From an uncultured Paracoccus sp. (lineage in GTDB: Bacteria > Pseudomonadota > Alphaproteobacteria > Rhodobacterales > Rhodobacteraceae), in assembly GCF_947496875.1 (NCBI RefSeq), contig NZ_CANMEH010000004.1:248001-312000 (forward strand): a stretch of 64,000 nt of DNA, in the 5' to 3' direction. Of the stretch, positions 27,603 through 35,697 are shown one piece after another. Position 1 is the stretch's first letter. Every line of letters begins with the position of its first letter. The notes under the pieces are model-generated. The model saw only the letters and a list, made by a program, of their open reading frames with translations, did no database searches and had not been told where the DNA came from. Position numbers and translations under genes: made by a program.

Positions 27603-28568
27603 ATGAAAAAGGTTCTGTTCGCGACCACCGCGCTCGTCATGACCGCCGGTGTCGCATCGGCCGAAGTCACGCTGGATGGTCTGGCGATGTTCGGCGTCAT
27701 TTCGGACGAGCGGAAGGCTTCCGGCGACGACTTCGTGCTGCAGCACAACGTCGATCTGTTCGTCCGCCTGCGTGGTGAAACCGACACCGGCCTGTCGTTC
27801 GGCGCCAACATCGATCTGGAAGACCTGGAAGACAGCCGCCAGAACTCCTGCGACCCCGACCCGGGTGATCCGGACTTCTGCACCGACTTCACCGACGTTG
27901 ACGGCGACGGCTATCCCTCCAAGCAGGGCCGGAACGAGACCTCGGGCACCAACGTCTTCTTCGGCGGCACGTATGGCACCATGACCTACGGCAACACCGA
28001 CGGCGCGTTCGACAAGCGGATCACCGAAGTCCACCGCATCATCGGTCTGGACTACGAGATGTGGACCGAGAACCAGGTCGACAACGACGATAATGAAAAC
28101 ATCCTGCGCTATGACTACGACATGGGCGATCTGGGCGTGTCGCTGTCCTATGCGGGCGAAGACGACGCCAAGGGCATCTCGGTCGGCTATGCCGGCACGT
28201 TCGCCAACTACGGCTTCAACGTCGGTCTGGCCTACGAAGACAGCGATGACGGCTACCTCTGGGGCGCCTCGGCCGGCACCAAGATCGCCGACATGATCGA
28301 ACTGCGCACCGCCTACTGGAAGGGCGAGGACGACACGCCCGATCAGCGCGAGCAGTGGGACATCTCGGCCGCCTACAACGCCAACGGCATCCTGTTCGGC
28401 GCCAACTACCTGATGGATCAGGACTGGGACGAGGACTACTACACCGTGTTCGCCGAGTACGAACTGGGTGAAGGCGCCAAGCTGTTCGCGCAGCACGGTA
28501 AGCGCGACGAGAGGCGCGATGGCGACGAAGAAAAGATCACCTCGATGGGTGTCTCCTTCAGTTTCTGA
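27603..28568 (+). CDS. Outer-membrane porin with calcium-motif loop
   Basis: A 321-aa porin with a 20-residue signal peptide ending ASA. The mature chain alternates short beta-strands with acidic turns, contains TSGTNVFFGGTYGTMTYGN (the conserved porin strand before the constriction loop), and ends with aromatic SFSF, as outer-membrane barrels do. Mature loop residues 83-104 hold a Cys83-Cys93 pair around DPDPGDPDF, then DFTDVDGDGYPS, an EF-hand or thrombospondin-type-3-like Asp cluster. Codon use is strongly optimised (few rare codons), which fits high expression. AGAGGG precedes the ATG and a textbook terminator follows the stop. Confidence 0.93.
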   Translation: MKKVLFATTALVMTAGVASAEVTLDGLAMFGVISDERKASGDDFVLQHNVDLFVRLRGETDTGLSFGANIDLEDLEDSRQNSCDPDPGDPDFCTDFTDVDGDGYPSKQGRNETSGTNVFFGGTYGTMTYGNTDGAFDKRITEVHRIIGLDYEMWTENQVDNDDNENILRYDYDMGDLGVSLSYAGEDDAKGISVGYAGTFANYGFNVGLAYEDSDDGYLWGASAGTKIADMIELRTAYWKGEDDTPDQREQWDISAAYNANGILFGANYLMDQDWDEDYYTVFAEYELGEGAKLFAQHGKRDERRDGDEEKITSMGVSFSF

Positions 28569-28590
28569 TCCCCGGATCGGTGCTATCGGG

Positions 28591-28618
28591 AAAGAGCGGG
28601 CCTTGCGCCCGCTCTTTT
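28591..28618 (+). terminator. Intrinsic terminator of the porin gene
   Basis: An 11-bp perfect stem (28591-28601 with 28607-28617), 5-nt loop and TTTT lie 22 bases after the porin stop. Classic rho-independent form. Confidence 0.9.
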
Positions 28619-28638
28619 CATTTGAAACCCTCGGCCGC

Positions 28639-29325
28639 ATGGCACTGGACGACATCACACGCCGCCTGCGGGCGGCCGAATCCGCCGCCGGCCGGGACCC
28701 CGGCCGCGTCACCCTGATCGCGGTCAGCAAGGTCCAGCCCGCCGACCGCGTCAGGGCGGTGCTGCAGGCCGGGCACCGGGTGTTCGGCGAAAACTACGTG
28801 CAGGAAGCGCAGGGAAAATGGCCCGAATGGCGCCAGGAATTCCCCGGTGTCGCGCTGCACATGATCGGCCCGCTGCAGTCGAACAAGGCGAAGGCGGCGG
28901 TCGATCTGTTCGACGCGATCCACACGCTCGACCGCGCCTCGCTGGCCGGCCGGCTGGCGCGGCTGGCCGACCAGACCGGGCGGCAGCCGCAGTTGTTCGT
29001 TCAGGTCAACACCGGCGCCGAGCCGCAGAAGGCCGGGTTGCTGCCCGACGCCGCCGACGCCTTCGTCGCCGCCTGCCGCGCCGACGGGCTGCGGCTGGAC
29101 GGCGCCATGTGCATCCCTCCGGAGGATGAGAACCCGGTGCCGCATTTCCGCCTGCTGCGGGCCATCGCGGAAACCAACGGCTTGCCGCTGCTGTCGATGG
29201 GGATGAGCGCCGATTTCGAAGCCGCCGTGGCCGAGGGTGCGACCCACGTGCGGGTCGGCAGCGCCATCTTCGGCGCCCGCGACTACGGCGCGGCCGGCGA
29301 CACGGGCGAGGGGTCGTCCGGCTGA
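28639..29325 (+). CDS. PLP homeostasis protein (YggS/PLPBP family)
   Basis: A 228-aa single-domain PLP-binding TIM barrel that controls vitamin B6 and amino-acid homeostasis. The PLP lysine is Lys31 in LIAVSKVQP; VFGENYVQEAQGKW, HMIGPLQSNKAK and LSMGMSADFEAAVAEGATHVRVGSAIFG-type phosphate-binding segments follow. ATG 28639 gives the family-typical start; the frame extends back into the porin terminator, which is spurious. Its 3' end overlaps the convergent nagA gene by 43 nt. Confidence 0.93.
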   Translation: MALDDITRRLRAAESAAGRDPGRVTLIAVSKVQPADRVRAVLQAGHRVFGENYVQEAQGKWPEWRQEFPGVALHMIGPLQSNKAKAAVDLFDAIHTLDRASLAGRLARLADQTGRQPQLFVQVNTGAEPQKAGLLPDAADAFVAACRADGLRLDGAMCIPPEDENPVPHFRLLRAIAETNGLPLLSMGMSADFEAAVAEGATHVRVGSAIFGARDYGAAGDTGEGSSG

Positions 29326-30491
29326 TCGCGCCGGAACAGGGCGCCGTCGACCACCACCCCCGTCGCGTCGTGATCGGCGTCCAGCAGGGTCAGGTTCGCT
29401 CGCCATCCCGGCGCGATCCGCCCCAGCGACCCGTCCAGCCCCAGCGCCCGCGCCGGATTCCCCGACGCCATGCGCAGCGCCGCCGCCGGTGACACGCCGG
29501 CGTGGCGGATCATGTGCCGCACGCAATCATCCATCGCCACATGCGCCCCGGCCAGCCGCCCCGTTGCGTCGGTCAGCCGCCCTTCGGCCAGCCAGATGCG
29601 CCGGCCGGACAGGGTGAATTCCTCGGTCGTTCCAGCCAGGGTCAGCATCGCGTCGGTGACCAGGCACAGCCGGTCCGCCATCAGCCGCGCGGCCATCGCC
29701 ACGTTGCCCCAGGCGACATGATGGCCGTCGGCGATCAGCCCGGCGAACAGCCGGTCGGACTGCAGCGCTGCGCCGACCAGCCCCGGGGCGCGGCCGGCCA
29801 GCTGGCTCATCGCGTTCCACAGATGGGTGACGCCGCGGATCTGCGGCGGCAGGTCGCCGGGCTGCGCCTCGCTGTGGCCGGCGAACAGGATCACCCCGGC
29901 CCGGTCCAGCGCGGCGATCATCGCCGGGTCCTGCCCCTCGGGCGCCAGGGTCACGAGCAGCACGCCCGGAAACGGCGCGGCCAGCAGCGCCACGTCGGCG
30001 GCGTCCAGCGGCCGGATCGCGGCGGCGTCGTGGATGCCGGGCCGCGCGGGCGACAGGAACGGTCCCTCCAGATGAACCCCCAGCACCCCCGGCACGCCAC
30101 GCTCCACCGCGGTGCGTCCGGCGTCCAGCGCACGCCGGTAATCCTGCCCCGGCGCGGTGATGAAGGTGGGCAGCAGCTGTGCGGTGCCCCCGGCCCGCGC
30201 GCCCGCCGCGATCCGGGCCAGCGTGTCGGCGGTGGGGTCCAGGTTGAACTGCCGGTCGGCCGCGCCATTGATCTGCAGGTCGATGAAGCCGGGGGCCAGG
30301 ATGGCGGCCGCGGGCCGCGGGTCGCCGGGACGGGCCGGGCGCAGCGCCGTGATTCGCCCGGCCTCGATCTCCACCACATGGTCCGGCAGCGGCTCATCCG
30401 CCCGCCCGTCGAAGACCAGCCCCGCCCGGATCGACCGGGGGCGGTCGGCGATGTCGGTCAACGGTCGGTCCGGGCAATCGGCGTGGGTCAT
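29283..30491 (-). CDS. nagA: N-acetylglucosamine-6-phosphate deacetylase
   Basis: A 402-aa amidohydrolase removing acetate from GlcNAc-6-P in amino-sugar and murein recycling. Metal and substrate motifs are present: PGFIDLQINGAADRQFN, HLEGPFLSPARPGIHD, FAGHSEAQ, GVTHLWNAMSQLAGRAPG, and LVTDAML with the catalytic Asp. ATG 30491 avoids a non-conserved 13-residue extension. No nagB or transporter gene is adjacent. Its last 43 nt overlap tail-to-tail with the PLPBP gene. Confidence 0.92.
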   Translation of the reverse strand: MTHADCPDRPLTDIADRPRSIRAGLVFDGRADEPLPDHVVEIEAGRITALRPARPGDPRPAAAILAPGFIDLQINGAADRQFNLDPTADTLARIAAGARAGGTAQLLPTFITAPGQDYRRALDAGRTAVERGVPGVLGVHLEGPFLSPARPGIHDAAAIRPLDAADVALLAAPFPGVLLVTLAPEGQDPAMIAALDRAGVILFAGHSEAQPGDLPPQIRGVTHLWNAMSQLAGRAPGLVGAALQSDRLFAGLIADGHHVAWGNVAMAARLMADRLCLVTDAMLTLAGTTEEFTLSGRRIWLAEGRLTDATGRLAGAHVAMDDCVRHMIRHAGVSPAAALRMASGNPARALGLDGSLGRIAPGWRANLTLLDADHDATGVVVDGALFRRDQPDDPSPVSPAAP

Positions 30492-30554
30492 GTCCGGGTC
30501 ATAGGCGCGCCGCCCCGTCCAGGCCAGCACTGGCGATTACCGGAGCGTCGGCCG

Positions 30555-31445
30555 TCACTCCGCGGCCAGATCGGGGCGATCGCGATCGGCCGCGGTGCCC
30601 GCATCGATGGCGGACAGCGCCGGGGGGAGCCGGGCGATCAGCCCGGCAAACCGCGCTGCGAACCGGTCGAACCCGTGATGCGGCACGATCGCCTCCTCAT
30701 CCATGTAGAGCGTCCGGTCGATCTCGATCTGCACCGCGTGGCGCCGCGCCGACGGGCGGCCATAGGCGGTAACCACATGTGCCCCGGCAAAGGGCGAATT
30801 GGCGCGGATGCGGAACCCCGCGCCCACGGCGGCGGCGGCCACCGCGGCGCTGACTGCGGGCTCGGCCGATACGCCGTTGCGGTCCCCCAGCACCAGTTCG
30901 GGGCGCTGGCCCGGCAGATGGCTCAGCGCCGCGCGGGGCATCGAATGGACGTCGATCAGCACCGCCCGCCCGAACCGCGCCACCGCCTCGTTCATCAGCC
31001 CGGCCAGCACCGCATGATAGGGGTGCCAGAACGCCGTGATCCGGCGCGCCGCCTCGGCCCGGGACAGGGGCAGTCGGCGGATCTCGCGGCCCTGGCCCAC
31101 GACCCGGGGGACCACACCCAGCCCGGACATGACACGGGTGCTGGTCCTACCCGGCACGCCCCCCTCGACCACGCGGGGATCGATCTCGTCATCGGCACGG
31201 TTCAGGTCGACCACGGACCGCGGCACCCGCGCGCTCAGCACCACCGCGCCCTGCGCCACCGCGGGTTCGATCAGCCGGTCCACGAACGCATCCTCGGACG
31301 ACCGCAGCACCCGCAGCTCCAGCTGCGATTCGGCCAGGAACCAGTCGGGATAGTCGCGCCCGGAATGGGGCGAGGCAAAGATCAGCCCGCCGCGCCACTG
31401 CGCCGGCCGGACCAGATCGAACAGCCTTGCGAAATCGCGCGACAT
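30555..31445 (-). CDS. N-formylglutamate amidohydrolase family protein
   Basis: A 296-aa zinc amidohydrolase. FASPHSGRDYPDWFL at the start, LRSSEDAFVDRL, RVPRSVVDLNRADDEIDPRV, LIDVHSMPR and a C-terminal QIEIDRTLYMDEE all match N-formylglutamate amidohydrolase (HutG-like), the last step of one histidine degradation route giving formate and glutamate. No other hut genes are nearby, so the substrate may differ. It lies 63 nt upstream of nagA on the same strand and may share its transcript. Confidence 0.88.
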   Translation of the reverse strand: MSRDFARLFDLVRPAQWRGGLIFASPHSGRDYPDWFLAESQLELRVLRSSEDAFVDRLIEPAVAQGAVVLSARVPRSVVDLNRADDEIDPRVVEGGVPGRTSTRVMSGLGVVPRVVGQGREIRRLPLSRAEAARRITAFWHPYHAVLAGLMNEAVARFGRAVLIDVHSMPRAALSHLPGQRPELVLGDRNGVSAEPAVSAAVAAAAVGAGFRIRANSPFAGAHVVTAYGRPSARRHAVQIEIDRTLYMDEEAIVPHHGFDRFAARFAGLIARLPPALSAIDAGTAADRDRPDLAAE

Positions 31446-31553
31446 CGGTCCCTTTCCCTGCGGCCTTTCCCTGTGGCCCGGCCCGGTTGGGCCCGGCAGC
31501 GGTCACCGCACTGACGTCAGATAAGCTGCGGCAGGGGCGGACGCAAAGCCTAC

Positions 31554-31582
31554 TTGCAAGCCTTCGGGCCTGTCGATATAGA
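31554..31582 (+). promoter_or_regulatory. Putative housekeeping promoter of tRNA-Val
   Basis: TTGCAA (31554-31559) and TATAGA (31577-31582) are separated by 17 nt and lie 45 nt before the tRNA. Each matches the sigma-70 consensus at four of six positions; spacing is ideal. Confidence 0.45.
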
Positions 31583-31627
31583 CACGCGGACCGACGCCCC
31601 TCCGGCTCTTGCCGGGCGGCGCTGGAC

Positions 31628-31702
31628 GGGCGGTTAGCTCAGCGGTAGAGCACTACGTTGACATCGTAGTGGCCACTGGTTCGATCCCAGTACCGCCCAC
31701 CA
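31628..31702 (+). tRNA. tRNA-Val (GAC anticodon)
   Basis: A 75-nt cloverleaf with encoded CCA. The acceptor arms GGGCGGT (31628-31634) and ACCGCCC (31692-31698) pair perfectly; the D arm is TTAGCTCAGCGGTAGAGC; the anticodon stem CTACG/CGTAG closes the loop TTGACAT, giving GAC, which reads GUC and GUU valine codons; the T arm is CTGGTTCGATCCCAG. It stands just upstream of rpmJ. Confidence 0.97.
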
Positions 31703-31780
31703 TTCTTCGCCGCCCCCGGTCCCCGGGGGCATTTCAGTTTCCAGGCGCAACCTGCGAGCGCCGCCAAGAGGAGAGAGCCG

Positions 31781-31906
31781 ATGAAAGTCCGGAACTCGCT
31801 GCGTTCGCTGAAAGAACGTCACCGGGACTGCCAGGTGGTGCGCCGCAAGGGCCGCATCTACGTGATCAACAAGACCAACCGCCGCTTCAAGGCGCGTCAG
31901 GGCTGA
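31781..31906 (+). CDS. rpmJ: 50S ribosomal protein L36
   Basis: A 41-aa basic protein beginning [17 protein letters not shown] and ending [12 protein letters not shown]. It is the zinc-free (C-minus) form: only one cysteine (Cys17) remains of the four zinc ligands found in the classic L36, which is usual in alphaproteobacteria. AAGAGGAGAGAG precedes the ATG. It is followed by a hairpin. Confidence 0.95.
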   Translation: MKVRNSLRSLKERHRDCQVVRRKGRIYVINKTNRRFKARQG

Positions 31907-31948
31907 TCATCCCGCCCGGGCGACCTGCCGGGCCACAGCATTGCACCG

Positions 31949-31985
31949 ATCAGACCGCCCGTGGCAGCGCCGCGGGCGGTCTGAT
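31949..31985 (+). terminator. Hairpin after rpmJ
   Basis: A perfect 13-bp stem (31949-31961 with 31973-31985) with an 11-nt loop lies 42 bases past the rpmJ stop and ahead of a convergent gene. The following bases (TCTGCG) are only weakly T-rich. Confidence 0.65.
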
Positions 31986-32015
31986 TCTGCGTGGGCCCTG
32001 CCGGAACGCCGCCGG

Positions 32016-33437
32016 TCAGATCTGCATCAGCATCTTCATCAGCAACTGCTGGCTGACATAGCCGGTGACGCTCAGCTCGTTGCGCTTCTGGTACTCCCGC
32101 AGCGCGGCCCGCGTCGCGGTGGTAAAGGCCCCGTCGACCTCGCCTGGTTCATAGCCCATCGCCTTCAGCCGCTCTTCCAGCAGCCGCCGCGTCCCGGCAT
32201 CGGGCATCAGCGACGCCTCGGTGCGGGCGTATTCGGCGACCGTCCGGTCGACCACCTGCCGCGCCTCGGCGGCATGGGCGCCGCGCGGGTGGGCGGCCAG
32301 ATAGGCCTGGTACCCGGCCAGCGTCTTGGCCTCGATCGCCCGCGCCCAGGCCTGTTCGTCGGCGCGGCTGTCGTTCCTGTCGGCGGCCGGGGCGGTCGCC
32401 GTCGCGCGCTCGCCCTGCTTGCGCAGGGCCCGGAACTGGTCGGCGTTCAGATAGCCGGTCGCCGCCCAGCCGTTGGTGCCCTGCCAGCGGGCGATCGCGT
32501 CGCGCGTGGCAGGGCCGAAGGTTCCGTCGGTGCCGCGGGTGTCATGGCCCAGCCGGACCAGCAGCCGCTGCGCCTCCTGCCGTTCGGCCCGCGTCAGGGT
32601 CAGCAGCTGTTCCTCGACATCGTTGCTTCCCGGGCGGGGTGCGGTGCGGGCGGTCGCCAGGTCGCGCAGTTTCGCCAGTTGCGGGGCGTTCAGATAGCCG
32701 GTCTGCCGGTACCCCTGTTTCTCCTGCCAGCTGCGGATCGCCTTGCGGGTCGCCGACCCGAACAGCCCGTCCGCGACGCCTGCGTTGTGGCCCTGCGTCG
32801 TCAGCTGCCGCTGGATCCGCTGCCGGTCGGTGCGGGTAAGGTTCAGGGCGAGCTCGGTCTGGGACGAACTGGCATCACCGGCGGCCTGGGTGTTCCCGGC
32901 GGCGGGCGTGGCCCTGTCGGCGGCCTGCCGGCGCAGCAGCGCGATCTGGTCGGCGTTGACATAGGCGGTCGCCGCCAGATCGTTGGCCGTCTGCCACGAC
33001 CGGATGGCGTTCCGGGTACCGCTGCCGAACGCGCCGTCGATGCCGCGGGTGTCGTAGCCCAGCGCCGTCAGGTCGCGCTGGATCTGCTGGCGCTGGTTGC
33101 GGTTCAGCTGCAGTTGCGCCTCGGCCTGCTGCGCCGGGCTGGGCGCCGTCCGGACAGGCTCGCGCCCGGTCGCCTGCCGGATCCGGTCGCGCGCCGTGTC
33201 GGCGTAGCGGCCGGACGGATAGTCGTCCAGATAGGCCTGATAGGCGGCCACGCTGTTGCGCTTCTGGACCGCCTCCCACAGGGCGCGTTCCTGTTCCGCC
33301 GCCTGCTGGGCGGTCAGCCCCTGGGCGATCGCGCCGATGATCTGCCCCAGCGCCTCCTGGGCCCGGGCGGCGGCGGGGGCGGAAAGCAGCATTGCGGATG
33401 CCAGTGCGGCGGACACGCCGAGTTTCAGACCGACCAT
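32016..33437 (-). CDS. Exported protein with four peptidoglycan-binding repeats
   Basis: A 473-aa secreted protein with a 26-residue signal peptide ending AARA. Four PG_binding_1-type modules are visible at about residues 110-170, 190-250, 270-335 and 410-470, each with a core such as GIDGAFGSGTRNAIRSWQ, VADGLFGSATRKAIRSWQ, GTDGTFGPATRDAIARWQ or EVDGAFTTATRAALREYQ. Two YQAYLDDYPSG / YQAYLAAHPRG helical motifs precede the first and fourth. No hydrolase, transpeptidase or caspase domain is attached, unlike many proteins with these modules, so it may be a murein-tethered scaffold. It may be co-transcribed after the PaaK-like gene. Confidence 0.85.
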   Translation of the reverse strand: MVGLKLGVSAALASAMLLSAPAAARAQEALGQIIGAIAQGLTAQQAAEQERALWEAVQKRNSVAAYQAYLDDYPSGRYADTARDRIRQATGREPVRTAPSPAQQAEAQLQLNRNQRQQIQRDLTALGYDTRGIDGAFGSGTRNAIRSWQTANDLAATAYVNADQIALLRRQAADRATPAAGNTQAAGDASSSQTELALNLTRTDRQRIQRQLTTQGHNAGVADGLFGSATRKAIRSWQEKQGYRQTGYLNAPQLAKLRDLATARTAPRPGSNDVEEQLLTLTRAERQEAQRLLVRLGHDTRGTDGTFGPATRDAIARWQGTNGWAATGYLNADQFRALRKQGERATATAPAADRNDSRADEQAWARAIEAKTLAGYQAYLAAHPRGAHAAEARQVVDRTVAEYARTEASLMPDAGTRRLLEERLKAMGYEPGEVDGAFTTATRAALREYQKRNELSVTGYVSQQLLMKMLMQI

Positions 33438-33467
33438 TTCAATTCCCCTGTCGTTGCAGGGCCATGG

Positions 33468-34685
33468 TCACTCGTAGCTGCGCCGATCCTCGATCACCTT
33501 CCCATCGTTGGGCAGCGTTCCCGGCGCGACGATTTCGACCCGACCCTTCAGCTTCAGTGCTTCCAGCACCGATTCCTCGTATAATGCCGGATCGGCGGCC
33601 TCAGTTTCCAATTGGACGGTCATCACGTCCATTTCACCCGCGCGGTCCGCGATGACACGGGCGCGTGACACCTCGGCGTGGCGGGCGACCAGCGCCGCGA
33701 CCTGCTCGGGGCGCACGAACATGCCCTTGATCTTGGCGGTCTGGTCGGCGCGGCCCATCCAGCCCTTGATCCGCATGTTGGTGCGGCCGCAGGGGCTGGT
33801 GCCCGGCAGCACCGCCGACAGATCGCCGGTGGCAAAGCGGATCAGCGGATAGTCGGGATTCAGGGTGGTGACCAGCACCTCGCCGACCTCGCCCTCGGGG
33901 ACCGGGTCGCCGGTGCCGGGGCGCACGATCTCGACGATCACGCCCTCGTCCACGATCATCCCCTCCATCGCCTCGCTCTCATAGGCGATGTTGCCCAGGT
34001 CGGCGGTGGCATAGCATTGCAGCGTCCGGATCCCCCGGTCGGCATAGAGCTGGCGCAGCGACGGGAACAGCGCGCCGCCGCCCACCGCGGCGCGGGTGAT
34101 CGACAGGGTCTCGCCCAGCTCGTCGGCCTTGTCGAGGATCACCTTCAGGTAGTCCGGCGTCCCGGCATAGACGGTGGTGCCCAGATCGGCGGCGGCGCGG
34201 ACCTGCAGCTCGGTCTGGCCGGTGCCGGCCGGCAGCACCACGGCGCCGACCGCGCGGGCGGCGCTTTCGAACATCATCCCGGCCGGGGTCAGGTGATAGC
34301 CGAAGCAGTTGTGGACGATGTCGTCGTGCCCCACCCCCGCGGCGTGCAGGAACCGGCCCAGCCGCCACCAGTCGCCTTCCACCCGGCCGGGTTCGTAGAT
34401 CGGCCCCGGCGACTGGAACACCTGGTCGAACTCGGTGGCCCGCCGGGTGGTGAAGCCGCCGAACGGCGGGCGCTTCTTCTGCGCCTCGCCCAGCTCGGCC
34501 TTGCGGATCACCGGCAGCCGCGCCAGGTCGTCCAGCCCCTGCAGGTCCTCGGGCTGCACGTCGCGGAACAGCCGCGCCAGCCCCGGCGCCAGCTTGGCGT
34601 TGGCGATGGCACGGGCCAGCCGGGTGGACAGGTCGGCCGCGCGTTCGTCGGCGCTGCGGGTTTCCAGGTCGTCGAAATAGATCAT
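33468..34685 (-). CDS. Phenylacetate-CoA ligase (PaaK)-like protein, atypical
   Basis: A 405-aa protein of the PaaK-type adenylate-forming family. It retains TTVYAGTPDYLKVILDKADELG, RAAVGGGALFPSLRQ, the QCYATADLGNIAYES adenine-pocket region, the Asp in LIRFATGDLS, and MGRADQTAKIKGMFVRPEQV near the hinge. The phosphate-binding loop (usually SSGTTGxP) is not seen; the corresponding place reads VFQSPGPIYEPG, so ATP-dependent ligase activity is doubtful. ATG 34685 starts the family-like MIYFDDLETR; the much longer open frame running into livF is a read-through shadow. It is the last gene of the liv-type operon, behind a triple 13-nt repeat. Confidence 0.8.
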   Translation of the reverse strand: MIYFDDLETRSADERAADLSTRLARAIANAKLAPGLARLFRDVQPEDLQGLDDLARLPVIRKAELGEAQKKRPPFGGFTTRRATEFDQVFQSPGPIYEPGRVEGDWWRLGRFLHAAGVGHDDIVHNCFGYHLTPAGMMFESAARAVGAVVLPAGTGQTELQVRAAADLGTTVYAGTPDYLKVILDKADELGETLSITRAAVGGGALFPSLRQLYADRGIRTLQCYATADLGNIAYESEAMEGMIVDEGVIVEIVRPGTGDPVPEGEVGEVLVTTLNPDYPLIRFATGDLSAVLPGTSPCGRTNMRIKGWMGRADQTAKIKGMFVRPEQVAALVARHAEVSRARVIADRAGEMDVMTVQLETEAADPALYEESVLEALKLKGRVEIVAPGTLPNDGKVIEDRRSYE

Positions 34686-34696
34686 GGTCGGCCCCC

Positions 34697-34735
34697 TGCC
34701 GTTTCCCAGTGCCGTTCCCCAGTGTCGTTCCTCAG
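34697..34735. repeat. Three tandem 13-nt repeats in the leader of the PaaK-like gene
   Basis: Units TGCCGTTTCCCAG, TGCCGTTCCCCAG and TGTCGTTCCTCAG follow each other without gap, 12 nt upstream of the start codon of the PaaK-like gene (minus strand, reading CTGGGRAACGGCA). The units differ by one to three bases. Confidence 0.85.
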
Positions 34736-34768
34736 TGCTGGCCGCGGGCCGTGTCCCGCCCGCGATCC

Positions 34769-35629
34769 TCAGGCCAGCCAGCGCTTGCGACGGCGATAGC
34801 TGCGCACGTCGCGGAACGACTTGCGGCCCTCGTCCGACATGCCCAGGTAGAATTCCTTGACGTCCGGGTTCTCGCGCAGCGCGGCGGCCTCGCCGTCCAT
34901 CACCACCCGGCCGTTTTCCAGGATATAGCCGTAATGCGCATGGCGCAGCGCCACGTTGGTGTTCTGCTCGGCCAGCAGAAAGGTCACGCCCTCGCCCTGG
35001 TTGACCGCCTCGACGATCTGGAAGATCTGCTCGACCAGCTGCGGGGCCAGCCCCATCGACGGCTCGTCCAGCAGGATCGTCTCCGGCCGGCTCATCAGCG
35101 CCCGGCCCATCGCCACCATCTGCTGCTCTCCGCCCGAGGTGTAGCCCGCCTGGCTGCGGCGCCGCTCCTTCAGCCGCGGGAAATAGCTGTAGGCCATCTC
35201 CAGGTCCTGCTTGATCGTCGCCGCCCCGTCGGTGCGGGTATAGGCGCCGGTCAGCAGGTTTTCCTCGACGGTCAGATGCTCGAAGCAGTGGCGCCCCTCC
35301 ATCACCTGGATGACGCCCTTGCGGACCAGCGCGGCCGGGTTCAGCGTGGTCACGTTCTCGCCGCGATAGGTGATGCTGCCCTTGGTGACCTCGCCGCGCT
35401 CGGACGCCAGCAGGTTGGAAATCGCCTTCAGCGTCGTGGTCTTGCCGGCGCCGTTGCCGCCCAGCAGCGCGGTGATCCCGCCCTTGGGCACGGTCAGGCT
35501 GACGCCCTTCAGCACCAGGATGACGTGGTTGTAGATCACCTCGATATTGTTGACTTCCAGCAGCGGTTCGCCGCGCGCGGTCGCGGTCGACGGGGCAGGG
35601 GTGGCGACGGGCGGGGCGGCGTCCAGCAT
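34769..35629 (-). CDS. Branched-chain-type ABC transporter ATPase (LivF-like)
   Basis: A 286-aa ABC ATPase. Walker A GGNGAGKTT, Q-loop region, signature SGGEQQ, and Walker B ILLDEPSMGLAP are intact; the length exceeds E. coli LivF because of an N-terminal Ala/Pro extension of about 25 residues and a basic C-terminal tail (RSYRRRKRWLA). It powers uptake with the LivG-like subunit. The start at 35629 follows a GAGGAT site; the frame upstream runs through the livK terminator hairpin and is spurious. Part of fadD-livGHMKF-paaK-like. Confidence 0.9.
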   Translation of the reverse strand: MLDAAPPVATPAPSTATARGEPLLEVNNIEVIYNHVILVLKGVSLTVPKGGITALLGGNGAGKTTTLKAISNLLASERGEVTKGSITYRGENVTTLNPAALVRKGVIQVMEGRHCFEHLTVEENLLTGAYTRTDGAATIKQDLEMAYSYFPRLKERRRSQAGYTSGGEQQMVAMGRALMSRPETILLDEPSMGLAPQLVEQIFQIVEAVNQGEGVTFLLAEQNTNVALRHAHYGYILENGRVVMDGEAAALRENPDVKEFYLGMSDEGRKSFRDVRSYRRRKRWLA

Positions 35630-35661
35630 GACCAGATCCTCGGCAGGCACGGGAAGGGGGA

Positions 35662-35689
35662 CGGGGCCCCGGCAATCGCCGGGGCCCCG
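35662..35689 (-). terminator. Hairpin between livK- and livF-like genes
   Basis: A perfect 12-bp stem (35662-35673 with 35678-35689) and 4-nt loop directly follow the substrate-binding-protein gene. No T-run; such intercistronic hairpins often stabilise the upstream mRNA for the abundant binding protein and lower downstream expression. Confidence 0.65.
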
Positions 35690-35697
35690 GATCGTCG

